Assembly: GCF_016904885.1 (NCBI RefSeq)
Contig: NZ_JADWYI010000001.1
Location: forward strand, 6,758,001-6,822,000
Reading direction: 5' to 3'
DNA length: 64,000 nucleotides
From: Archangium primigenium
Lineage (GTDB): Bacteria; Myxococcota; Myxococcia; Myxococcales; Myxococcaceae
The notes under the pieces were generated by a model, which had not been told where the DNA came from, ran no database searches, and was given only the letters and a program-made list of their open reading frames with translations. Shown here piece after piece: positions 11,281 through 19,973 of this stretch (positions within the stretch are counted from its first letter, which is position 1; every line of letters begins with the position of its first letter). The translations under genes were made by a program, and so were the position numbers.

Positions 11281-12564
11281 CTAGCTCAGGATGATGCGCG
11301 GGCCCTGCAGGGCGTTGCGCACCGCGGCCAGGTCCCGCTCGGACATGGCGTCACCCTCGGTCATCTGGCGCAGGCAGACGTCGCCCTTGCCCTCGACCAC
11401 CAGCTTCTTGAGGTCCGTGAGGAGCACCGAGGCCGCCTTGAGCATCTCCTCGTTCTGGGGGTTGGGGGGCGCGCCCTTGCCCGCCTTCTCCTCCATGTAC
11501 TTGGTGAAGCGGCGCACCGCGTCCACCATGTTGTTCGCGTCGAACTTCTCCAGCAGCGGCTTGAGCCGCTCCACGTTGAGCTTGAGCAGGTGCAGGGGCG
11601 CGCGCGAGCGCTCGAAGCTCGCGTTGAGCGGGCTCACCTCGGAGCGCTCGAAGGCGCCCAGCAGCCCGTCGTCCGGCGACTGCACCGCGTGCGGCACCAC
11701 GTCCACGAACAGCTCCATGGGCGCCACGCCCTGGGTGAAGGCCTGGATCTCCTCCTCGTCCACCGGCGGGAAGCTCGTGGGCGCGCCGATGAAGAGCATG
11801 GGGAGGATGAGGTGGCCCCAGAACTCGTTCTGCGCCGCGCCGGTGCTCGCCTGGGTGCCGAACAGGTGCGCCATCAGCTCCACGATGCGCGGGGCCACTT
11901 CCACCTGGTCCACCAGCTTCTTGTTGGGCTCCATCTGCTGGAGCGCCGTGAGGACCTGGCCCTCGAACTGAGCGCGCACTTCCTTGGGCATCTGCGCCCG
12001 GCCCAGCGCGTCCCGCAGCTCGCGCGACAGCGCATCGGGCGTGGAGTCGAAGGTCTTGTTCGTCTTGGCCGGGTCCATCACCAGGAACTGCATGAAGCCC
12101 GGATCGATGAGGCGCTGGTAGTCCGCCGGGCCCAGCTTGGCGCCGCCGGCCTGGTTGCCAAAGCGCGCCTTGCCCAGCATGCCGCGGATGTTGGCGCTCA
12201 CCTCGTCCAGGCGCGCCAGCTTGCCGGCCACCAGCGAGTTCATCACCTCGCCGAACGGCGACAGCACGATGAGCGCGTCGGCGAAGCCCAGCGAGGCGCC
12301 CTCGGGGGACTCGCGGTTGAGGAACCAGAAGGCACCGTGCTCCTCGGCGAGGCGCTCGGCGAGCGCGCCGGCCAGGCCCAGGGCGAACATCTGGTGGTTC
12401 TGGTTGTTCGGCTGGAACGCGCCGCCGAGCAGCCCCGGAACCCCGGCCTCCACCTCCGACCACGGGGACTTGAGGAGGTCGATCGGCGTGCCCCCGAGCT
12501 GCTGGAAGGCGGCAGCGACCTGGGCCTGGGCTTGCTGGACATGCGGGGGGGCGGGATGAGCCAT
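11281..12564 (-). CDS. Conserved soluble protein of unknown function
   Basis: Predicted cytoplasmic protein of 427 residues, mostly alpha-helical, with no signal peptide or membrane segment. I recognise no domain or catalytic motif. Visible features are an N-terminal Gln/Ala-rich helix (VQQAQAQVAAAFQQLGG), a central region with FGEVMNSLVAGKLARLDEV, and a helical C-terminus with EMLKAASVLLTDLKKLVVEGKGD. The gene stands alone: divergent from the lipoprotein at 12673 and convergent with the toxin/immunity genes. The ATG at 12564 begins MAHPAPPHVQQ; no alternative start fits better. Confidence 0.75.
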   Translation of the reverse strand: MAHPAPPHVQQAQAQVAAAFQQLGGTPIDLLKSPWSEVEAGVPGLLGGAFQPNNQNHQMFALGLAGALAERLAEEHGAFWFLNRESPEGASLGFADALIVLSPFGEVMNSLVAGKLARLDEVSANIRGMLGKARFGNQAGGAKLGPADYQRLIDPGFMQFLVMDPAKTNKTFDSTPDALSRELRDALGRAQMPKEVRAQFEGQVLTALQQMEPNKKLVDQVEVAPRIVELMAHLFGTQASTGAAQNEFWGHLILPMLFIGAPTSFPPVDEEEIQAFTQGVAPMELFVDVVPHAVQSPDDGLLGAFERSEVSPLNASFERSRAPLHLLKLNVERLKPLLEKFDANNMVDAVRRFTKYMEEKAGKGAPPNPQNEEMLKAASVLLTDLKKLVVEGKGDVCLRQMTEGDAMSERDLAAVRNALQGPRIILS

Positions 12565-12672
12565 GGAGGGTTCCTCGACGAAAGGTCTCGACCGTAACGA
12601 AACGAACGCCCCCTTATCGCGAAAACCAAGTTCATCGCCACGAATACCGACCCGCTCCTAGGATGGGTGTTC

Positions 12673-15597
12673 ATGCCGCGCCGCTTCCTCCCCGTCCTCT
12701 TGCTGCTGGCGACCCTGTCGGGGTGTGCCTTCGTCACACCCCGGTTCGAGCAGAACGTCCAGACGGAGTTCGTCCGGGAGGACATGCGCAAGCTGTCCAC
12801 GCGCACGTTGGAGCTGTACTACCCGGCCCGGTTGCGCCCCAGCGCGCTGCGGATCGCGGCCCGGCTGGAGGACTGCGTGGAGCGGCTGCGGCTCTTGCCC
12901 CACAGCCCGCGCGAGCGCGAGCGCGTGCTCGTCTATCTGACGGGCGAGGACTTCAACAACGCGTACGTGCTGCCCGACTACTCCAGTCTGCCCCAGCAGA
13001 TGGTGTTGCCGTCCCACATGTCCCTGGAGCTGTTCAACCTGTTGGGTTTTGGCCCGGCGGAGCTCGGCGCGGTGGGCTGCCACGAGGCCGTGCACTACGT
13101 GCAGATGCAGCAGACGGACGGCCTGTGGGGAGCGCTCAACACCTTCACCGGGGGCCTGTTCCAGAGCAACTCCCTCACCGAGTCCTGGTTCCTGGAGGGG
13201 CTGGCCACCTTCTACGAGGGGCGGCTGGGCAAGGCGCAGGGGCGGCCCCACAGCCCCGTGTGGCACGGCTTCTTCGAGGCGGCCAGCCAGGAGCTCGGCG
13301 GCGCCTTCCACCCCGGCTACCTCAACCCCGCCCACCGGCGCATGGATCTTTTCGGGGGCAACTACCTCACGGGCAGCCACTTCGTGGCGTGGCTCGCCCA
13401 GAAGTATGGCGAGGACAAGTTGTGGCGGCTCGTCGCGGATCAAGGCGAGTCGCTCCTGCCGCCCGTGGGCGTGACGCTGCGCTTTCGCGCCGTCTACAAC
13501 CGCACCATCGGCACGCTCTTCGACGAGTTCAGCGCGGAGCTCGCCCGCACGCTCCAGGTCCGGCGGCGGCCGGAGGCCCAGCGCGTGCTCTCGCCCCAGG
13601 TGGGCTACTTCGCCCGGCTCGCCGCGTCGCCCGCGGACGGCGCCATCGCCACCGTGGACGTGGGCCGCGACGAAGTGCCCCACCTCACCGTGCGCGAGCG
13701 CGAGGGCGGCGTGCGCTTTCGCCGCAAGCTCACGCAGTTCCTCCCCGGGCGGCGGTGGATCTCCACCCATCCCATCAACATGAGCGGCCTGTCCTTCACG
13801 GAGGATGGCCAGTCGCTCTACCTCGTGGCGGCGGACCTCGACGCCCTGGGCAGCTACCTGTCGCGCGTGTGGCGGGTGGATGCGCGCACGGGCGAGGTGG
13901 TGCGCACGTGGGAAGGCGTGCGCGGCATGGGCGGCGGCGTGTCGCCGGATGGTCGCTCGTATGTCTTCGTGCACGTGAGCGGGGACACCGCGAACCTCCA
14001 CCGGTTGGATCTCCTCACCGGCGAGCACACCGCGCTCACGCGCTTCGAGGGCCAGACGTCGCTCGGGCCGCCGGCGGTGGCCGGGGACGGGCGCATCGCG
14101 TTCGCCCGGGTGACGGAGCACGGCTGGAACCTCGCGCTGCGCGAGGTGGATGGCACCGTGCGCGCGCTCACCGAGGACGCGCGCTTCAACTACGCGCCCC
14201 GGTGGTTGGACGCGGAGCGCCTCGTCTTCGTGCGCGAGCACGAGGGCCGCTGGCAGGCGCACCTGCTCGATCTCGCCACGGGCGCGCCGCCCGCGCGCCT
14301 CACCGACGCGCCCCACCTCGTCATGGACGTGGCGCCGCGCGGGCCCTCGGACATCGTCTTCCTCAACCGCGAGGGCTTCGACTTCTCGCTCGACAGCGCG
14401 CCCGTCGAGCCCCGCGAGCCCGGTACGGCCGTGGCCACCGCGCGGCCCGTCTTCCCGCCCCTGGAGCCCGGCGCCCCGTCCGCGCCCTTCCTCGGCCACG
14501 ACCTGGACATCCTCTCCGACGCGCCCTACTCCCCCCTGGAGCGCTTCTTCCTGCCGGAGTTGCGCGCGCCCTACATCTACGCCCTGCCCGACGCGGCCAA
14601 CCCCGAGCGCGCCGTCATCTACGGCGGCCTGGCGCTCGCGGGGCAGGATCGGCTGGGCTTCCACCAGTACGCGCTGCTCGTGGAGGCGAACACGGCGCTG
14701 CGCGACCCCAGCCTGTCGTTCACCTACGGCACCGCCCTGACCGCGCCCTGGCGACTGCAACTGTCCGCGGCGCGGCTGCGCGACGTGGGCCGGCGCGACC
14801 TCCAGGCCAGCGCGTCCCTGTCCCGCACCTTCTGGACCACGCCCGTGAGCGTGCGCCTGCTGGCCCTGCGCCGCGACTGGTTCGGTGCCTCGCGCTACCC
14901 CGGCCTGCGCACCTCGCTGGTGGGCCCCGAGGCCAGTGTGTCCTTCTCCGCCGGGGAGAGCTCCTCCTATGGCGGCACGCAGCGCGCGCTCAGCCTGTCC
15001 TTGAGCGGCGGCGTCTACCCCCTGGCGTTCGCTCAGGCGCGCCCCTTCGCCGAGGTGCGCGGGGAGCTGGCCGCCGTGGTGCCCGGCCTGCCCGGCCTCA
15101 CGCGCGACAACCTGCTCCTGTCGCTCGTGGGCCACGCCCTGCCCAACGCCCCCGCGGGCCTGTTCCAGGTGGGCGGCGTGCCCGCGGGCGCCTACAGCCT
15201 GCGCTGGCGCCAGGGCCCCGAGGACTCCCGCTCCCTGCCCCCGGCCCTGCAGCCCGGTGTGAGCTTCGTGGAGCCCCTGCGCGGCTACGAGGACTTCGCC
15301 CTCGAGGCGCGTCACGTCCTCATCGCCTCGGCGCGCTACCGCTACCGCGTGATTTTCGATTACGGCTGGAGTTCCTTCTTCTGGCTCGGGCCGTCCTTCT
15401 TCATCAGCCACCTGGAGCTGGAGGCGTTCGGCGCCTGGGCCCGCACGGATTGGCGCGCCGACCACCGGGCCGCGGGCGGCGCGGTCTTCCTGCGCACCAA
15501 CTTCGGCCAGGCCGTGCCGGTGTCCCTCTTCTACCAGTACGCCCGTCGCTTCGATGACGGGCTCGGCCACCTGCACCTTTTGGGTATCTCGCTCTGA
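12673..15597 (+). CDS. Lipoprotein with gluzincin HExxH motif, TolB-like propeller and Omp85-like barrel
   Basis: Protein of 974 residues. A lipoprotein signal (MPRRFLPVLLLLATLSGC, Cys18) precedes a metalloprotease-like domain with HEAVH (residues 137-141), followed by ESWFLEGLATFYEG, matching the W..EG.A.Y segment of peptidase MA gluzincins. Residues about 320-560 contain propeller-like repeats (LSFTEDGQSLYLVAADLD, GVSPDGRSYVFVHVSGDTAN). The C-terminal 350 residues are amphipathic beta strands with LRGY at 869-872, resembling the VRGY/F motif of Omp85 barrels. ATG 12673 is preferred over GTG 12667 because AGGA at 12660 is then correctly spaced. Processing or insertion of outer-membrane proteins is a possible role; this is inference. 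Confidence 0.82.
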   Translation: MPRRFLPVLLLLATLSGCAFVTPRFEQNVQTEFVREDMRKLSTRTLELYYPARLRPSALRIAARLEDCVERLRLLPHSPRERERVLVYLTGEDFNNAYVLPDYSSLPQQMVLPSHMSLELFNLLGFGPAELGAVGCHEAVHYVQMQQTDGLWGALNTFTGGLFQSNSLTESWFLEGLATFYEGRLGKAQGRPHSPVWHGFFEAASQELGGAFHPGYLNPAHRRMDLFGGNYLTGSHFVAWLAQKYGEDKLWRLVADQGESLLPPVGVTLRFRAVYNRTIGTLFDEFSAELARTLQVRRRPEAQRVLSPQVGYFARLAASPADGAIATVDVGRDEVPHLTVREREGGVRFRRKLTQFLPGRRWISTHPINMSGLSFTEDGQSLYLVAADLDALGSYLSRVWRVDARTGEVVRTWEGVRGMGGGVSPDGRSYVFVHVSGDTANLHRLDLLTGEHTALTRFEGQTSLGPPAVAGDGRIAFARVTEHGWNLALREVDGTVRALTEDARFNYAPRWLDAERLVFVREHEGRWQAHLLDLATGAPPARLTDAPHLVMDVAPRGPSDIVFLNREGFDFSLDSAPVEPREPGTAVATARPVFPPLEPGAPSAPFLGHDLDILSDAPYSPLERFFLPELRAPYIYALPDAANPERAVIYGGLALAGQDRLGFHQYALLVEANTALRDPSLSFTYGTALTAPWRLQLSAARLRDVGRRDLQASASLSRTFWTTPVSVRLLALRRDWFGASRYPGLRTSLVGPEASVSFSAGESSSYGGTQRALSLSLSGGVYPLAFAQARPFAEVRGELAAVVPGLPGLTRDNLLLSLVGHALPNAPAGLFQVGGVPAGAYSLRWRQGPEDSRSLPPALQPGVSFVEPLRGYEDFALEARHVLIASARYRYRVIFDYGWSSFFWLGPSFFISHLELEAFGAWARTDWRADHRAAGGAVFLRTNFGQAVPVSLFYQYARRFDDGLGHLHLLGISL

Positions 15598-15804
15598 AGG
15601 TGCCCTCGGGGACAGGTTTCCTTCTCCCAGCCAACGCTTGGCGTGGGGCGCGGATTGCCTCGAAGGCTGGAGTGCGCCCCGTCCCTTGCCGCCCCTCCGC
15701 TACATCCGCAGCTTGCCCTACCTGCTGAAGGCGTCACCGGGCACGGGGGGTTTGGGTCTTCCTCTCACCGGCCGAGAATCGATGCCTGCGGGAGGCCCTG
15801 TTGC

Positions 15805-15810
15805 GGAGGT
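15805..15810 (+). promoter_or_regulatory. Strong ribosome binding site fixing the start at 15818
   Basis: GGAGGT ends seven bases before ATG 15818. A second in-frame ATG at 15782 lacks any comparable site, so the downstream start is preferred. Confidence 0.75.
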
Positions 15811-15817
15811 CGCGCGG

Positions 15818-17020
15818 ATGAGAACGGCTACCAGTCCTGCTCCTGAGTCCGTGTTGGTGGTCGACGATGAACCGGCCCTGCGCGCCTTGCTCGCCTTCGT
15901 GGTGCAGCGCGCGGGGGCGGTGCCGGTGGTGGCCGCGGACGCCGCGAGCGCCCGGCAGCTCGCCGCGCGTCACACCTTCGCCTGCGCGCTCATCGACAAG
16001 AACATGCCGGGCGAGAGCGGCCTGGAGTTCCTCAAGTGGCTGCGCGTCACCCAGCCCGAGTGCAACGCCGTCATCGTCACCGCCTACGGCAACGTGGACA
16101 GCGCCGTGGAGGCGCTGCGCCTGGGCGCCTTCGACTACCTGCTCAAGCCCTTCGAGGTGGACGCGCTCGAGCACCGCCTCAAGCTGGCGCTGGAGCAGTA
16201 CCGCATGCGCCAGGAGCGCGAGCACATGCAGGCCATGCTGGTGCAGTCCGACCGGCTCGCGTCGCTGGGCCTGCTCGCCGCCGGTGTGGTGCACGAGGTG
16301 AACACGCCCCTGGCCTACATCCTGTCCAACCTGGACTGGCTCGACGAGGAGCTGCCCGCCTTGCGCCAGGGCGTGGGTCCGCAGGATCCGCTGACGCTCG
16401 GCAAGCGCCTGGAGGCGGTGGAGACGACGCTGCGCGACATCCGCGAGGGCGCCGAGCGCGTGCGCGACATCGCCCGGGACGTGAAGGCGTTCGCGCGGGA
16501 CTCGGACGACGCGAGCATGCTGGTGGACTTGCGCGAGGTGCTCGACGCGGCCCTGAAGATGGCGCTCGTGCACATCCGCTACCGGGCGCGCGTGGTGCGC
16601 GACTACCAGGAGGTGCCGATGGTGCTCGCCAACGAGCCGCGGCTCGCGCAGGTGTTCCTCAACCTGGTGGTCAACGCCGCCCAGGCCATTCCCGAGGACG
16701 GGGGCGAGCACGAAATCCGCGTGCGGCTGTGGACGGGCCCCCAGGGCGAGGCGTGCGCCGAGGTGACGGACACGGGCACGGGGATCGCCCCCGAGCACAT
16801 GGCGCACCTCTTCGAGCCCTTCTTCACCACCAAGCCCCGGGGCGAGGGCACGGGCCTGGGCCTCTTCATCTGCAAGTCCATCGTGGAGGCCTTCGACGGC
16901 GCCATCACCGTGTCGAGCCACCCGGGCCACGGCACGTCCTTCCGGCTGACGCTGCCGCCGCACGTGCGCGACTCGGCCATGCCCCCGGCCCTGGAGCCGG
17001 TGGCCCTGGCGGTGTCGTGA
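15818..17020 (+). CDS. Receiver-histidine kinase hybrid, cytoplasmic
   Basis: Signalling protein of 400 residues without membrane segments. Residues 10-125 form a response-regulator receiver: acidic pair Asp16-Asp17, phospho-acceptor Asp60 (CALIDKNMPGESG), and Lys110 in DYLLKPFE. A coiled-coil linker leads to a HisKA-type dimerisation domain with His159 in GVVHEVNTPLAY. It is followed by a HATPase_c domain with N box (FLNLVVNAAQAI), G1 (DTGTGIAPEHM) and G2 (GTGLGLFICKSIV). The receiver precedes the kinase, so the kinase is probably controlled by phosphorylation from another kinase. It converges with the Ser/Thr kinase-like gene 10 bases away. The cognate output regulator is not in the window. 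Confidence 0.94.
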   Translation: MRTATSPAPESVLVVDDEPALRALLAFVVQRAGAVPVVAADAASARQLAARHTFACALIDKNMPGESGLEFLKWLRVTQPECNAVIVTAYGNVDSAVEALRLGAFDYLLKPFEVDALEHRLKLALEQYRMRQEREHMQAMLVQSDRLASLGLLAAGVVHEVNTPLAYILSNLDWLDEELPALRQGVGPQDPLTLGKRLEAVETTLRDIREGAERVRDIARDVKAFARDSDDASMLVDLREVLDAALKMALVHIRYRARVVRDYQEVPMVLANEPRLAQVFLNLVVNAAQAIPEDGGEHEIRVRLWTGPQGEACAEVTDTGTGIAPEHMAHLFEPFFTTKPRGEGTGLGLFICKSIVEAFDGAITVSSHPGHGTSFRLTLPPHVRDSAMPPALEPVALAVS

Positions 17021-17030
17021 CGGACGGCCG

Positions 17031-19805
17031 CTACCGGGCGGACCCCGCGCGTAGCGCCGCCCCGGCCTCGGTCGCCAGCGGGCGGTAGCCGAGCCGCTGG
17101 GCCTCGACCTCCACCTTCTTGAGCTCCGCGAGCGCCGCGGCCTCCGCGCTCTCGCGCGTCAGCGCGGCCCGGAGCAGCCGGGCCTCCAACAACAGGCCCA
17201 TGAGGTGGCCCCGCGCCGCCAGCTCGAGCGGGGCATGGAGCGCGGCCGCCGCCGTCCGCCGCTCCTCGGCCGTGCCCAGGCGCAGCGCCACCCGGGCCCG
17301 CGTCAGCTCCACCTGCGCGGCGACGAGCGCGTACTCGTTGGCGTGCGTCAACTCCCGCGCCCGCGCGAGCGCCTCGCGGGCCCGCTCGGGAGCGCGTCCC
17401 GCGAGCAGCACCCGGGCCCGCACCGCTTGCGCCCCACCCTCCTGCATCGGCTGCCGCTGCTCCGCGTACGCCGCGCACACCCGCTCCGCCAGGCCCAGGG
17501 CCTCCTCGGTGCGCCCCGCCGCCAGCGCCACGCGCGCCAGGGCCCGCTCCGTCTCGGCCACCAGGGCCTGCTGCCCCCGCGCCCGGCGCAGCTCCAGGGT
17601 GCGCTCGAGCCACCCGCGCGCCGTCACCAGCTCCCCCCGGTCCAGCAAGAGCAGGCCCAGCTCGTAGCTCGCCCAGCCCTCGGAGGACTCGTCCCCGAAG
17701 ACGATGTTGAGGGACTGCCGGGACTGCTCCAACAGGCGCTGGGCCTCGTCCAGGTCTCCCCGCTCGCGCAGCACCATGCCCAGCTGGACGTTGAAGGCCG
17801 CCTCCTCCGCGCGCATGTCCAGCCGCCGGTAGAGGTCCGTCGTCCGACGGGTGCGCGCGAGGGCCCGCGTCAGCTCCCCGCGCTGGAAGGCCACCCAACC
17901 GGCGTTGCCCTGGGCCTCGGCCTCGAGCGACGGATGCGCGAGCTCCCGGGCCAGCCGCGCCATCGCCTCCAGGCACCCCTGCGCGTCCCGCAGGCGGCCC
18001 AGGTCGATGCGCACGAGCGCGCACGCGGCGAGGGCCCGCGCCGCCCCTCCCCGCTCCCCCCGCCCGAGGCACAGCCGCGCCGCGTCCTCCAGGGCCGGCA
18101 GGGCCCGCGCGGACTCGCCGAGCTGTCGCTGGGCATACGCCCAGGCCACGAGCGCCGAGGCGACGAGGAGCGGCTGGCCCGCGCGCTCGGCCCGCGCCAC
18201 GGCCCACTCGGCATGTCGCCGTGAGGCCGTGACATCGCCCCCCAACATCGTCACCAGGGAGGCCGTCAGATCGATGCGCGCGTCGCCCCCCCCGGGCTCC
18301 GGCAACCGGGACAGTCCCGCCAGGGTGTCCAATGCCTCGCGCCCCTGGCCCGTGAACGCCCGCGCGGCCGCCCACGCCGTGCCGTACTCCACGTTGTCCG
18401 GACAGAGGCCGAAGAGCTGGCCATAGGCCTCGCGGGCCGCCGCCCAGTCGGCATGCGCCTCGTGGTCGCGCGCCAGGACGAGCAGGTGCTCCTCGCGGGG
18501 CAGGCCCTCGGACAGCGCGCGGGCCCGCCGCGCCGCCTCCCGGGCCCGGTCATCGAGGAAGGACAACCGGTACGCCACGGAGAGCGCCGAGTGCCCCGGC
18601 GCGAACTCCGGCGCCAGCGCCACCACCCGCTCGAGCCGCGCCAGGGCCAGGGGCGCGTCGTGGTGCTGGAGCGCGAGCAGGCCGTCCGAGTACAGGTGCG
18701 CGGCCTCGGGGGACGCGGGCTGGGTGCCCCGCCAGGCGCGCCGGGACAGCCGCAAGGGCTCGTCCGAACCCCGGGAAGGCAGTGGCGCCCCCGACTCCGC
18801 GAGCGCCACGGAGAACGGACGCTCGGGCGGAGGCGGCTCGTGCCGCGCGCCCTGTCCCTTCAAGGCCTCGAGGATGAGCGCGGCCGAGGCGAAGCGCTCC
18901 TCGGGCCGACGCGCGAGGCACCGACGCAGGGTCCTCTCCCAGCTCGGAGGAAGTCCGGGGATGCGGGCGTCGACCGAGGGCGGCGGCTCGACGAGCCGTT
19001 TGACGGCGGCGACCCCGGGCGTCTCCCCGCCGAAGGGCCGCTCCCCCGTCACCATCTCGAAGAGCAGCACGCCGAAGGCGTACAGGTCCGAGGCGGGCGT
19101 GGGCGCCTCGCCCTCCACCTGCTCGGGCGACAGGTAGGCCACGGCGTCCACCGTGCCCTGGCCTTCCGGCTCCGTGCCCTCCTCACCCCCCCCCGGGGCC
19201 TTGAGGCCGAGGTCCGTCACCACCGCGCGCGGAATCCCCGAGGGCGTGGGCACCAGCATCACGTGGCCACTCTTCAAGTCCCCATGGATGACCCGCGCCG
19301 CGTGCGTGGCATCCAGGGCCGAGGCCAGCTGCGCGGCCAGCAGCAGGGTCCGCTCGGGCGTCAGCCGTCCCACGCGCCGCAGGTGCGCCGCGAGGGTCTC
19401 GCCCTCCAACCAGTCGAAGGCGAGGAAGGCGAAGGGCGCCGCCCCGTCCCCGGCCGAGGTGTCCGGGGTGTGCTCCCCCACCTCGCGCAGCTGGCACACG
19501 TGGGGGTGCACCACCTTGCGCACGGGTCGCAGCTCCCGCGCGAGGCGTTTGACCAGACGCGGGACGGAGGCCGCGGGGGCGCCGAGCCGCCGCAGGGCGA
19601 GGCGCTCGCGGGACACGGACTCCTCCACCGCGTAGACCGTCCCCTGGGCGCCCTCGGCCGCGAAGGACAACACCCGGTAGCGGCCCGCGATCACCGTGCC
19701 CTGGGCGAGCCGTCCCATGACAGGCGGGGCCGGCGGCATGTCCTCGGCGACGGAAGGACTCTCGGGCGAGGAAGACTTCCCCGCGGTTCGCGGACGGCGG
19801 CTCAT
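17031..19805 (-). CDS. Ser/Thr protein kinase-like protein with TPR C-terminus
   Basis: Protein of 924 residues. The N-terminal 300 residues are a Hanks-type kinase domain: Gly-rich loop EGAQGTVYAV, HGDLKSGHV with Asp176, DLG with Asp198, SPE at 226-228, and SDLYAFGVLLFEMVTGERPF. Three key positions differ from active kinases: the beta-3 Lys is Arg72, HRD reads HGD, and the metal-binding Asn is His181. Activity may therefore be low or absent. Residues about 370-924 are Ala/Leu/Arg-rich helical repeats of TPR type, with no membrane segment. ATG 19805 is used; an in-frame ATG 47 codons upstream gives an unlikely Arg/Pro-rich extension. It follows the TPR-CHAT gene on the same strand after 168 bases. 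Confidence 0.9.
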   Translation of the reverse strand: MSRRPRTAGKSSSPESPSVAEDMPPAPPVMGRLAQGTVIAGRYRVLSFAAEGAQGTVYAVEESVSRERLALRRLGAPAASVPRLVKRLARELRPVRKVVHPHVCQLREVGEHTPDTSAGDGAAPFAFLAFDWLEGETLAAHLRRVGRLTPERTLLLAAQLASALDATHAARVIHGDLKSGHVMLVPTPSGIPRAVVTDLGLKAPGGGEEGTEPEGQGTVDAVAYLSPEQVEGEAPTPASDLYAFGVLLFEMVTGERPFGGETPGVAAVKRLVEPPPSVDARIPGLPPSWERTLRRCLARRPEERFASAALILEALKGQGARHEPPPPERPFSVALAESGAPLPSRGSDEPLRLSRRAWRGTQPASPEAAHLYSDGLLALQHHDAPLALARLERVVALAPEFAPGHSALSVAYRLSFLDDRAREAARRARALSEGLPREEHLLVLARDHEAHADWAAAREAYGQLFGLCPDNVEYGTAWAAARAFTGQGREALDTLAGLSRLPEPGGGDARIDLTASLVTMLGGDVTASRRHAEWAVARAERAGQPLLVASALVAWAYAQRQLGESARALPALEDAARLCLGRGERGGAARALAACALVRIDLGRLRDAQGCLEAMARLARELAHPSLEAEAQGNAGWVAFQRGELTRALARTRRTTDLYRRLDMRAEEAAFNVQLGMVLRERGDLDEAQRLLEQSRQSLNIVFGDESSEGWASYELGLLLLDRGELVTARGWLERTLELRRARGQQALVAETERALARVALAAGRTEEALGLAERVCAAYAEQRQPMQEGGAQAVRARVLLAGRAPERAREALARARELTHANEYALVAAQVELTRARVALRLGTAEERRTAAAALHAPLELAARGHLMGLLLEARLLRAALTRESAEAAALAELKKVEVEAQRLGYRPLATEAGAALRAGSAR

Positions 19806-19973
19806 GGGTGGTGGGCCTCGGCGGTGGACGATGGCGTCCAGGGTCGGGGCCAGGTAGGAGGCCCGACGCCATTGTAGTGGAGCGCTTTGAGCTCCGGGCG
19901 TTCCGTCTCCATGCCGCATCGCGGCGAGGGCCCGGGCACGATTCACCTGGGAATCACTCCGGGCCAGTCGGTC

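Noticed and set aside
12658-15576. Minus-strand open reading frame of 972 codons
   Set aside because: Antisense shadow of the protease-propeller-barrel lipoprotein; no signal, motif or ribosome binding site.
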